DNA of 6,771 nt from Spirochaetaceae bacterium (GTDB taxonomy: Bacteria > Spirochaetota > Spirochaetia > Treponematales > Breznakiellaceae), in assembly GCA_031255315.1 (NCBI GenBank), contig JAIRSS010000177.1, positions 1 through 6,771 on the forward strand, written 5' to 3'. Below, piece after piece: positions 1-5,765 of this stretch. The number at the start of each line of letters is the position of its first letter. Position 1 is the stretch's first letter. A program made the position numbers and the translations under genes. Under the pieces are notes generated by a model, which was not told the origin of the DNA, made no database searches, and was given only the letters and a program-made list of their open reading frames with translations.

Positions 1-1259
1 ACCCGCTCCTCGTAATCCGCCGTCTTGCCGAGCCAGTCAGTTCCCACCGGAACGGACGCATCCAGGCAGAGTTTGTCCCAAACCGCCGGGAACGGCAGGG
101 TCTTGAACTCCTCCAAAAGGCCGAGGCGCTCGTGAAGTTTACCGGCTTTTTCCGCATCCAGGAGCAGACCGGAAGGTTCCAGCAGGGCTTCCAGCAAGGC
201 TTTACGGAGGCTGCGGGCGCCTATGGTCCAGGCGGCTATCCGGTTGATCGAAGCGTCAAAGAAGTCCAGGGCAAAATCCACCCGATCCCCGGCTTTCCGC
301 CTGATGATTTCCCGGCACACTTCCCGCAGTTCATCGGAGAAGAGCGGTACGTGGTCCGAGTCCCAGCGGACGCCCCGGCTGAAGTGGATGAGTAGGCCCG
401 GCACAAAGAGCAGCGCTGCGGAAATCTTGTCCGCGATGTTTTCGGTGGGATGAAAATGCCCCATGTCCAGGCAGAGGTTGATCTTTTTCGTTGCCGCATA
501 CGCAAGGTAGAAATCATGGGATCCTACGACATAGGACTCGCTCCCGATACCAAACAGCTTGGATTCCACCGCGTCGGTAAGCGTTTTGGGGTCCTGGGGG
601 ACATCCAGTATTTCGTCCAGCGCTTCTTTAAGCCGGCGCCGGGGCGACAGGCGGTCCGCCGGCAGGTCCTTGGAGCCGTCGGGAATCCAGATGTTGTTCA
701 CCGCGGGGGATCCCTGGTTCGCGCCGAACGCCGCGGCGATTTTCCGGGACGCAATAGCGTGGCGTATCCAGAACCGGCGTATTTCGGGGTCGGCGCTTGC
801 CAGGGTATAGCCGCTGTCAGCCAGGGGGTGAGAGAAGAACGAGGGATTGAAGTCCAGCGGAATCTTCTCCTTTTTTGACCAGGCCATCCAGGTCTTGAAA
901 TGCTCCGGTTCCAGTTCGTCCCGGCCAACCTTCCCGCCGCCGGTTTCGGCGTAGAACATGTGGAGGCTGAACCGTTTTTTCCCTGGAATGAGGGAAAAAG
1001 CGAATTCCGCGTCCGCCCGCAGTTCATCGCCGTTCCTCGCCCGGCCCGGATAGTTGCCGGTAGCGAGGATGCCGCCGCCTGAAATCCCATCGGCCCCCTC
1101 AAAGCCGGTAACGTCGTCCCCCTGCCAGCACTGCACGGAAATGGGGATTTCCACAGCGGCTTTAACGGCCTCATCCGTGTTAATACCCAATTTACCGTAG
1201 GCTTCCTTTGCCAGTTCGTAAGCCGCCTCGACAGCTTCCGTGTTCCCGTATGGCTTCAT
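1..1259 (-). CDS. rhaA: L-rhamnose isomerase RhaA, C-terminal end cut by window edge
   Basis: Cytoplasmic metal-dependent isomerase (L-rhamnose to L-rhamnulose), the first step of rhamnose catabolism. I translated the minus strand by hand and it stays open for 419 codons to the left edge, close to the full family length (E. coli RhaA is 419 aa), so probably only a few C-terminal residues are missing. Recognisable blocks are CWQGDDVTGFE (44-54), ATGNYPGRARN (66-76), DFNPSFFSHPL (136-146), AVESKLFGIGSESY (230-243), CLDMGHFHPTE (263-273), HFSRGVRWDSDHV (292-304) and LDFFDASINRIAAW (331-344). Expected Mn/Zn ligands are present: E232, D265, H292, D300, D302 and D332, each two positions before the E. 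coli residues as I recall them. The ATG at 1259 follows a strong GGAGGAG. It lies downstream of the aldolase on the same strand, 244 bases away, so co-transcription is plausible but not assured. No frameshift was found. Confidence 0.97.
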   Translation of the reverse strand, partial: MKPYGNTEAVEAAYELAKEAYGKLGINTDEAVKAAVEIPISVQCWQGDDVTGFEGADGISGGGILATGNYPGRARNGDELRADAEFAFSLIPGKKRFSLHMFYAETGGGKVGRDELEPEHFKTWMAWSKKEKIPLDFNPSFFSHPLADSGYTLASADPEIRRFWIRHAIASRKIAAAFGANQGSPAVNNIWIPDGSKDLPADRLSPRRRLKEALDEILDVPQDPKTLTDAVESKLFGIGSESYVVGSHDFYLAYAATKKINLCLDMGHFHPTENIADKISAALLFVPGLLIHFSRGVRWDSDHVPLFSDELREVCREIIRRKAGDRVDFALDFFDASINRIAAWTIGARSLRKALLEALLEPSGLLLDAEKAGKLHERLGLLEEFKTLPFPAVWDKLCLDASVPVGTDWLGKTADYEER

Positions 1260-1262
1260 ACG

Positions 1263-1269
1263 CTCCTCC
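1263..1269 (-). promoter_or_regulatory. Ribosome binding site of rhaA
   Basis: GGAGGAG on the minus strand, three bases before the ATG at 1259. It fixes the rhaA start, and its strength contrasts with the upstream aldolase gene, which has no visible Shine-Dalgarno site. Confidence 0.85.
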
Positions 1270-1292
1270 ATATAAATAAGCTAGGAGTGTGT

Positions 1293-1303
1293 CGCGCTTC
1301 GCG
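1293..1303. repeat. Small CGCG-CTT-CGCG hairpin in the rhaA leader
   Basis: Four-base GC-only arms (1293-1296 and 1300-1303) around a three-base loop. It lies 34 bases upstream of the rhaA start and would fold in an mRNA reading through from the aldolase. The stem is short, so this may be coincidence. Confidence 0.3.
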
Positions 1304-1316
1304 CTTAAACCCCCCT

Positions 1317-1341
1317 AAAAATCGCCGAACAGGCAATTTTT
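1317..1341 (-). terminator. Weak terminator-like or attenuator-like hairpin before rhaA
   Basis: Arms 1317-1326 (AAAAATCGCC) and 1332-1341 (GGCAATTTTT) pair over ten positions with one C/A mismatch around a five-base loop. A run of T forms the 3' side of the stem on either strand, as in bidirectional terminators. Only three G:C pairs support it, so termination would be inefficient. It sits between the aldolase stop and rhaA, where partial termination would lower rhaA expression relative to the aldolase. Function is inferred from shape and position only. Confidence 0.35.
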
Positions 1342-1358
1342 TACCTTGTAAACTCCGT

Positions 1359-1373
1359 CGGACCGAAGGTCCG
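1359..1373. repeat. Perfect 6-bp hairpin CGGACC-GAA-GGTCCG
   Basis: Perfect six-base arms (1359-1364 and 1368-1373) around a three-base loop, GC-rich, with no following T-run. It is one of several folded elements between the aldolase and rhaA. It could be an mRNA stabilising or processing element, or a small operator. No family was recognised. Confidence 0.4.
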
Positions 1374-1391
1374 CAGTACGCCGGTTAATCG

Positions 1392-1486
1392 GGATTTTTG
1401 CGTTACTGGATCCTGTCCCAAAACTAATTGACTGTGCGCCGCGCGCACGGTTTTGGGACAAACTCTTACTGTAGATGCAAAAATCC
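1392..1486. repeat. Nested imperfect inverted repeat in the aldolase-rhaA gap
   Basis: There are three nested arm pairs. The outer pair is GGATTTTTGC at 1392-1401 with GCAAAAATCC at 1477-1486 (10 bp, perfect). The middle pair is TGTCCCAAAAC at 1414-1424 with GTTTTGGGACA at 1450-1460 (11 bp, perfect). The inner pair is GTGCGC at 1434-1439 with GCGCAC at 1443-1448. The segments between outer and middle arms differ (12 and 16 bases) and do not pair well. The size of about 95 bp, symmetric ends and non-coding location suit a small palindromic repeat or miniature mobile element, or a strong RNA hairpin that protects or ends the aldolase transcript. It begins 18 bases after the aldolase stop on the minus strand. 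No flanking target duplication is evident. Confidence 0.7.
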
Positions 1487-1503
1487 ACAAGTGTAACAGG
1501 CTG

Positions 1504-2649
1504 CTAGGGGTTAATCCCCGCAATTTTGGAACGGTAGCGTTCCACTTCCCAATTATTAATGAAATCAATCTGATCCGGGGGCATAAACCGCGCTCCTCCA
1601 AACGCTTCCGTATAGACCGCCACCTTTACCGCGTCGGTAAACAGTTCCAGCGCCAGACCAGCCGCTTTATCCGATCCGCCGATGCCGAAGACCCCCAGCC
1701 CCTGCACCGCCGCGATCTTTGGTTCCCGTCCGGTTTTTTCAACCATCTGATTCCAGGCCGCCCCAATCCGCCCCGGGATTGTTTCCGCGCCGGCGTCCCC
1801 CGCGCCGTCAGCGTCCACAAAAAGAGGATTACTCCCGGCGTACACGATGTGGTCCGGGCTGAAGGGCGCGGAGACCGGGACGAAGGACCGCCGGTCCTTG
1901 ACCAGGGCGGCGATCTCGCTGTTGCGCAGAAACCGTACGGCCTTGCCGCCCGCCAGATTCCCCAGAACCCGGCCCGCCGCAGCGGAACAGCCGTACGCGG
2001 TAACCTCCCCGGAAAAATCAGGCTCCCTCCGTATACGGGTTTTTACCGTTTCCATGACGCGCCGGTACTGTTCCTGAACGCCCGCGGTTGTATCGGCCCC
2101 CACAAAGACCCCGTGGTTTTGCAGGAAGACAAGCGCCGCGGGCCGGCCCCGCCGCCGGATATACTCGTCCTGGGCCTCTTTAACCTGCCGGGAAAGAACG
2201 TATCCTGGATTGGTCGAAGGAATCCAGATACTGTCGCCGCCGAAAAGTTCCGCCGCCGCCTGTTCCCCATCCTGGGAACAGGTCAGGCCGTTGACCAGGG
2301 CCGGATGGGTATGCACGACAAACGCGAACGGCAGGATATCATGGAGCAGGGTTTCCACGCTGGGACGCTTTTGCTCCTCCCCGGCCATACGGGCCGCCAT
2401 CATATCCGCCAGCGCCGCTTTTTCCCGTTCGGCGGGATCGGCGGGATAGGTCTTTTTCCATATCTCGCGCAAGAGCCCGCGGTCCATGCGGACAAAACGC
2501 TCCGGTTCCGCCTCCGCCAGGGACGATCCTGAGCCTTTGATGTATAAGGTAGTCTCGTCCTTAAACGATGTGTTGCCGCCCCCGGCGATGACGTAATCGG
2601 GATTCGCGCCATAGTACCGGGATATGGCGGTCAGGTCTTGTATGCTCAT
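1504..2649 (-). CDS. Class II aldolase of the RhaE type, probable rhamnulose-1-phosphate aldolase (stand-alone)
   Basis: Zinc-dependent class II aldolase/adducin-family protein of 381 aa. By family and by its neighbour rhaA, it probably cleaves L-rhamnulose-1-phosphate to dihydroxyacetone phosphate and L-lactaldehyde. Visible signatures are the phosphate-binding loop GGGNTSFK (23-30), probable catalytic E99 in RPSVET, zinc-ligand histidines H113 and H115 in VVHTHP, and H179 in LQNHGVF. Beyond the aldolase fold it has the extra region of bifunctional RhaEW/YuxG-type proteins: SPDHIVYAGSNPLFV (264-278), GLGVFGIGGS (317-326), and near the end FINNWEVERYR (363-373). The C-terminal short-chain dehydrogenase half of those roughly 700-aa fusions is absent; the protein stops right after the WEVERYR block. 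The ATG at 2649 matches the usual family N-terminus, but it has no Shine-Dalgarno and a promoter-like TATACT lies just upstream. Substrate is inferred from context; another 1-phosphoketose is possible. Confidence 0.9.
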   Translation of the reverse strand: MSIQDLTAISRYYGANPDYVIAGGGNTSFKDETTLYIKGSGSSLAEAEPERFVRMDRGLLREIWKKTYPADPAEREKAALADMMAARMAGEEQKRPSVETLLHDILPFAFVVHTHPALVNGLTCSQDGEQAAAELFGGDSIWIPSTNPGYVLSRQVKEAQDEYIRRRGRPAALVFLQNHGVFVGADTTAGVQEQYRRVMETVKTRIRREPDFSGEVTAYGCSAAAGRVLGNLAGGKAVRFLRNSEIAALVKDRRSFVPVSAPFSPDHIVYAGSNPLFVDADGAGDAGAETIPGRIGAAWNQMVEKTGREPKIAAVQGLGVFGIGGSDKAAGLALELFTDAVKVAVYTEAFGGARFMPPDQIDFINNWEVERYRSKIAGINP

Positions 2650-2656
2650 ACCGTCT

Positions 2657-2685
2657 AGTATACCCGTCCGGGCTGTATTAGAAAA
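2657..2685 (-). promoter_or_regulatory. Putative promoter of the aldolase gene (near-leaderless)
   Basis: On the minus strand, TTTTCT (2685-2680), a 17-base spacer and TATACT (2662-2657). The -10 box matches TATAAT in five of six positions; the -35 is weak. Transcription would start about at 2651-2650, at or one to two bases before the ATG at 2649, giving a leaderless message. This agrees with the absence of a Shine-Dalgarno site. The same box pattern recurs in the opposite promoter. Confidence 0.5.
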
Positions 2686-2717
2686 GCGGTATATGAATTT
2701 AACCAGGGCATCGGTGT

Positions 2718-2828
2718 TTACGCTGCGAATAATGCCTCCGCTTCGGCCTTGAACTCCCTGAAGTAATTACGCCGCCCTTCTCTGTTGTTCTTTCCCTTTT
2801 TTTGCTCTTTATCTTTTTTATTCCACGC
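2718..2828 (-). other. Short open stretch, possible gene remnant in the divergent region
   Basis: Between in-frame stops at 2829-2831 and 2718-2720, the minus strand encodes 36 codons without a start codon. They are lysine-rich, then end in RRNYFREFKAEAEALFAA before TAA. The amphipathic, charged ending looks more protein-like than random DNA, so this may be the 3' scrap of a lost gene. No family was recognised and chance is a real alternative. The rest of the 2650-2951 gap holds the two promoters and a hairpin, and I see no other gene in it. Confidence 0.2.
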
Positions 2829-2879
2829 TTATTTTTATGTCTATCAGATGGGGTAAGGTCTTACTCGTCCCACGCCTCA

Positions 2880-2896
2880 TGGCGGCAAGGCTGCCA
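2880..2896. repeat. 7-bp hairpin just upstream of the chaperone operon promoter
   Basis: TGGCGGC (2880-2886) pairs with GCTGCCA (2890-2896) with one G:T wobble and an AAG loop. It ends four bases before the proposed -35 box of the chaperone operon, a position suited to a regulator site. It could also be a weak terminator for plus-strand transcription, because GGGATTTTCTTT follows. It is not a CIRCE element: TTAGCACTC-type arms are absent. Confidence 0.35.
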
Positions 2897-2900
2897 GGGA

Positions 2901-2929
2901 TTTTCTTTACCGCTCTATTAGGGTATGAT
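2901..2929 (+). promoter_or_regulatory. Putative promoter of the chaperone operon
   Basis: TTTTCT (2901-2906), a 17-base spacer and TATGAT (2924-2929), the latter matching the -10 consensus in five of six positions. Transcription would begin about at 2936, just before the Shine-Dalgarno at 2940. The ATG at 2925 lies inside the -10 box, so it cannot be the translation start if this promoter is real. No CIRCE or heat-shock sigma signature is visible. Confidence 0.5.
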
Positions 2930-2939
2930 AAAAAAACTT

Positions 2940-2945
2940 GGGGAG
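2940..2945 (+). promoter_or_regulatory. Ribosome binding site deciding the GrpE-like start
   Basis: GGGGAG six bases before the ATG at 2952. The alternative in-frame ATG at 2925 has only a short GGG four to two bases before it and overlaps the -10 box, so 2952 is preferred. Confidence 0.75.
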
Positions 2946-2951
2946 ACGTGT

Positions 2952-3599
2952 ATGGTGGATTTTGAAGCGGAATTGGAAAAGCTCTTGGCCGGGGAATCCG
3001 AACCGCTGCCCCTATCTGAACTGGCGGAGGTTTTAGCCGAAAACAGGGCGGTATTAGAGGCTGTAAATAAAAAGCAGGCTGATGTTTCGTTACAGGTGGA
3101 AGAAATTTATGACCTGGTAAAAGACGCGGATACCAGGGAATTACAGGGCATATTGAACGCCGAAAGGAACCGGGCGCAGCAGTTGCTGGAGACGGCGCTT
3201 GGGTTAAGCGGACTGCTGGAGCATTTCTGCGTGTACGCCGGGCAAAGCGGCAGCGAAGAACTGGCGCGCCAGGGCCTCCTGTTGTGGCGGGATTCGCAGC
3301 GCCTCCTGGAAAGCTGCGGGATCACCCGGCTGGGAGAAGCCGGCCAGCCCCTGGATCCGGCGCTGCATACCGTTCAGTCCGCCGCCGCCTCGGAGTTTCC
3401 CCGTGAGTCGGTGGCGCGGGTGCTTCAAAGCGGATACCGGTATCTGGGCAGGGTGCTGCGCAAGGCGGTTGTGGTGGTGAGTACGGGACCCGCGCCTTCC
3501 GCGCCGGAGAATATAGGGAGAGAAGATATAGATACCCTGCGGGGAACTATGAGCGTGGAGATGGAGGATAGAGAAAATGAGCCGAATCGTTGGAATTGA
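2952..3599 (+). CDS. GrpE-like nucleotide exchange factor, divergent
   Basis: Probable cytoplasmic exchange factor for the Hsp70 encoded next; GrpE proteins open the Hsp70 nucleotide cleft to release ADP. With the start at 2952 it is 215 aa. The N-terminal half is acidic and helical, with coiled-coil-like stretches (about 21-60 and 65-92) in the place of the GrpE dimer helix. The C-terminal part carries the GrpE beta-domain signature: GQPLDPALHTV (131-141), then VARVLQSGYRYLGRVLRKAVVVVS (154-177, key residues V158, Q159, G161, Y162, R167, V168, R170). After this, about 38 polar residues form a tail not typical of GrpE, whose last codons overlap the hsp70 start by 23 bases. Residues 93-130, rich in L, R and E, are unlike housekeeping GrpE. 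I infer a dedicated paralog rather than the general grpE, because no standard dnaK or dnaJ follows. Exchange activity is inferred. Confidence 0.85.
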   Translation: MVDFEAELEKLLAGESEPLPLSELAEVLAENRAVLEAVNKKQADVSLQVEEIYDLVKDADTRELQGILNAERNRAQQLLETALGLSGLLEHFCVYAGQSGSEELARQGLLLWRDSQRLLESCGITRLGEAGQPLDPALHTVQSAAASEFPRESVARVLQSGYRYLGRVLRKAVVVVSTGPAPSAPENIGREDIDTLRGTMSVEMEDRENEPNRWN

Positions 3600-5244
3600 T
3601 CTGGGGACATCCACATCGGAACTAGCCTGTATTGTTGACGGCGTTCCAAAACTGATCCCTAATACGGCGGGGAAACTTATCACCCCGTCGGTAGTGCATA
3701 TTCGGGAGGACGGGACGCACCTCGTAGGCGAAGAGGCCGCTGAATATCTCTTTACCCGTCCTGAATGTACCTTTATGGAAGTTAAGCGGCTTACCGGCGG
3801 CGGGGAGATTTTACGCGCCCACGGGAAGGAGTATTCTCCTGAAGACCTGCAAGCCATACTCTTGCGCTACCTGGTGAACTGCGCGGAAACGTACCTTGAA
3901 GAGAAGATAGACCGGGCGGTCATCACCGTGCCGGCCTATTTTACGGACGTACAGCGCCGGGCGACGACCCGGGCCGGAGAGCTTGCGGGTCTTACGGTAG
4001 AGCGGATCATCAACGAGCCCACCGCGGCGGCGCTTGACTACGGCCTTGCCAACCTAAAGGAATGTAAGAACGTGCTGGTCTATGATTTAGGCGGCGGTAC
4101 GCTGGACGTTACGGTACTCGAATTGTTTGAAGGGGTCCTCGACGTAAAGGCCAGCCGGGGCAACAACCGTCTGGGGGGCAAGGACTTTGACGAAATCATC
4201 ATGCGGCATTTAGCGGACCCCGCCGGCGATGAACGGGCTGTGATGCGTCTCAAAAGAGCCGCCGAAGACTGCAAGATCGCCCTGAGCGCCCAGGACTTCT
4301 ACCGGGTATCCCTGCCCTTCCTGACCACCGCAAAAGACGGGAAACCGGTTTCCCTGGAGAAAACCGTAACCAGGGCGGACTTTGAGCGGTGGGTTGAGGA
4401 AACGGTCGCGTCCACCCGGGAGCCGATGATGGCCGCCCTTTCAGATTCCGGTCTTTCCACCGGGGATTTGGACATTGTTCTTTTGGTGGGAGGTTCCACC
4501 CGTATACCCTGCGTTAGAAAACTGGTGGAAGACAGCCTGTCCGCATCCGCCCATTCCCTGCTGGACCCGGACTTGACGGTCGCCCGGGGCGCCGCCATTC
4601 AAGCGGGCCTTCTTGACGGCAGCGTTACTGCCTCGGATCTGGTTTTGACCGATGTGTGTCCCTATACGCTGGGAATTGAGGTGCTTCATGAAAGCAGCTT
4701 CGATGTCCGGCTGCTGGCCGATCCTATTATCCCCCGGAACACCACGATTCCTACTGAAAAGTCAAAGATTTATTATCCGGTGGATGATTTCCAGACCACC
4801 GTGCGTATTAAGGCGTACCAGGGCGACTCCTCCGATCCCGAAAACAACGAGTTCCTGGGGGAGGTCAGACTTACGGGGATTCCTCCGGCGCGCAGAGGCA
4901 AACGGGAGCCCATAGAAGTAACCTTTGCCTATGATGTGAACGGCATACTCCAGGTAAAAGCCGCCGTGGTGTCCACCGGCCAAAAGGTTTCCGCGGAAAT
5001 CAGCACCACCGGCGTAAAGCCGAAGCCGTCGATTGATGTAACCCAATGGGAAAAAGCGGAAGGGGCAAAGCGCTTCCGGCCCGCGATACGCAAGGCGGAA
5101 AAGCTGATTGCCGCCGGAGAGGATGAAGACGGCGATCTTGCGATCCTGGTCCGGCAGATAAAGGAAGCGCTGCTTCTTGATGAAGAGGATCAGGCGGAAT
5201 ATCTGCGGGAAGAATTGCGGATGCTTTTGGAATCCATGAAATGA
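3577..5244 (+). CDS. hscC: Short Hsp70 chaperone of the HscC type
   Basis: ATP-driven Hsp70 chaperone of 555 aa, close to E. coli HscC (about 556) and shorter than DnaK (about 610-640). The ATPase domain (about 1-350) is intact: GIDLGTSTSE (6-15), K70 in MEVKRL, VPAYFTDVQR (118-127), INEPTAAALDYG (145-156), DLGGGTLDVTV (170-180, T175 matching the DnaK catalytic threonine) and LVGGSTRIP (303-311). The linker and start of the substrate domain read DLVLTDVCPYTLGIEV (354-369), much nearer my memory of HscC (ILTDVCPYSLGVEV) than DnaK (LLLDVTPLSLGIET). Further HscC-like blocks are DPIIPRNTTIP (382-392), YQGDSS (414-419) and FAYDVNGILQV (450-460). After about 485 only some 70 residues of helix remain, so the lid is much reduced. 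The start has GGAGGA eight bases upstream and lies within the end of the GrpE-like gene. Clients are unknown. Confidence 0.95.
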   Translation: MSRIVGIDLGTSTSELACIVDGVPKLIPNTAGKLITPSVVHIREDGTHLVGEEAAEYLFTRPECTFMEVKRLTGGGEILRAHGKEYSPEDLQAILLRYLVNCAETYLEEKIDRAVITVPAYFTDVQRRATTRAGELAGLTVERIINEPTAAALDYGLANLKECKNVLVYDLGGGTLDVTVLELFEGVLDVKASRGNNRLGGKDFDEIIMRHLADPAGDERAVMRLKRAAEDCKIALSAQDFYRVSLPFLTTAKDGKPVSLEKTVTRADFERWVEETVASTREPMMAALSDSGLSTGDLDIVLLVGGSTRIPCVRKLVEDSLSASAHSLLDPDLTVARGAAIQAGLLDGSVTASDLVLTDVCPYTLGIEVLHESSFDVRLLADPIIPRNTTIPTEKSKIYYPVDDFQTTVRIKAYQGDSSDPENNEFLGEVRLTGIPPARRGKREPIEVTFAYDVNGILQVKAAVVSTGQKVSAEISTTGVKPKPSIDVTQWEKAEGAKRFRPAIRKAEKLIAAGEDEDGDLAILVRQIKEALLLDEEDQAEYLREELRMLLESMK

Positions 5245-5765
5245 CGACGCCTGAAAGCGGTTCCCCTAGCCTCCTGCGGGGGTTTGGGCGCCGGTATTAC
5301 CGGCTGGCCTTGTCAGCGGCGGCGCGGCGGGATTTGAGCGGCGCCGCGATCTGCGCCCGGTATGCCGTCATGCTGGACCCTGAACACCGGGACGCGGCGC
5401 ACCTGCTCCAGCTTTGCCTCCGCGAGTTGGGAGAACCCGGCGGTATGGCAGGGCTCCCGGAAGATTCGGAGAAGGGTATTGAATTTGAACAAGACAGCCT
5501 TGAACAGGTCCGGCTTCTCGCGGCGAAGAAAAAATGGCGGAAAGCGGCCCAGGCCGCCCGGTCTGTTCCGCAACAAAGCGCGCGTATTTTGAACGCCCAA
5601 GGCTGTCTTTGGGCGCTGGCCGGGAACCCCGCAAAGGCGGCGGATTGTTTCGCCCAAGCCCTGGGCAAAGATCGCGGCAGCCGTCTTGCGGCGGAAGGTT
5701 TGGCGGAACTTTCCCCCAAACGGAAATGGTTTTGGGGTATTTTGGGGATGGGGGGAATCCTATGA
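5241..5765 (+). CDS. Small TPR-like protein of the Hsp70 operon
   Basis: 174-aa protein of no named family that I recognise. Two stretches fit tetratricopeptide helix pairs: about 16-50 (RRYYRLALSAAARRDLSGAA then ARYAVMLDP) and about 114-147 (ARILNAQGCLWALAGNPAKA then ADCFAQALG). The second has the usual small-residue pattern and the N-P break between helices. Between them is an acidic loop (72-90) and a lysine-rich helix (95-108). The end, KWFWGILGMGGIL, is strikingly hydrophobic; it is too short for a standard membrane span but could dock on a membrane or partner. There is no signal peptide. Both ends are coupled: ATGA joins the hsp70 stop to this start, and another ATGA joins this stop to the next start. 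A TTGGA nine bases upstream is a weak Shine-Dalgarno. Role inferred: adaptor between Hsp70 and the J-domain partner or a client. Confidence 0.78.
   Translation: MTTPESGSPSLLRGFGRRYYRLALSAAARRDLSGAAICARYAVMLDPEHRDAAHLLQLCLRELGEPGGMAGLPEDSEKGIEFEQDSLEQVRLLAAKKKWRKAAQAARSVPQQSARILNAQGCLWALAGNPAKAADCFAQALGKDRGSRLAAEGLAELSPKRKWFWGILGMGGIL

Noticed and set aside
698..1174. Minus-strand open frame of 158 codons within rhaA in another frame
   Set aside because: The rhaA frame carries all the conserved blocks over the same bases; this frame shows none.
1341..1601. Minus-strand 86-codon frame across the intergenic palindrome and aldolase 3' end
   Set aside because: It overlaps the aldolase end out of frame and consists mostly of translated inverted repeat; no motif, and only the palindrome explains the open frame.
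1453..2532. Long plus-strand open frame (359 codons) opposite the aldolase
   Set aside because: It is fully antisense to a gene with intact catalytic motifs, its translation is rich in R, P and G with no recognisable domain, and it has no clear ribosome site. It is a codon-bias shadow.
2925..2951. Upstream ATG (2925) as start of the GrpE-like protein
   Set aside because: It overlaps the TATGAT box and has only a short GGG just before it, whereas the ATG at 2952 has GGGGAG at ideal spacing.
2650..2951. CIRCE or other known heat-shock operator before the chaperone operon
   Set aside because: I looked for TTAGCACTC-N9-GAGTGCTAA arms and found none; only a 7-bp GC-rich hairpin is present.
3204..3857. 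Minus-strand open frame of 217 codons across the GrpE-like/hsp70 junction
   Set aside because: It lies opposite two well-supported genes and translates to low-complexity S/R/P-rich sequence with no family features.
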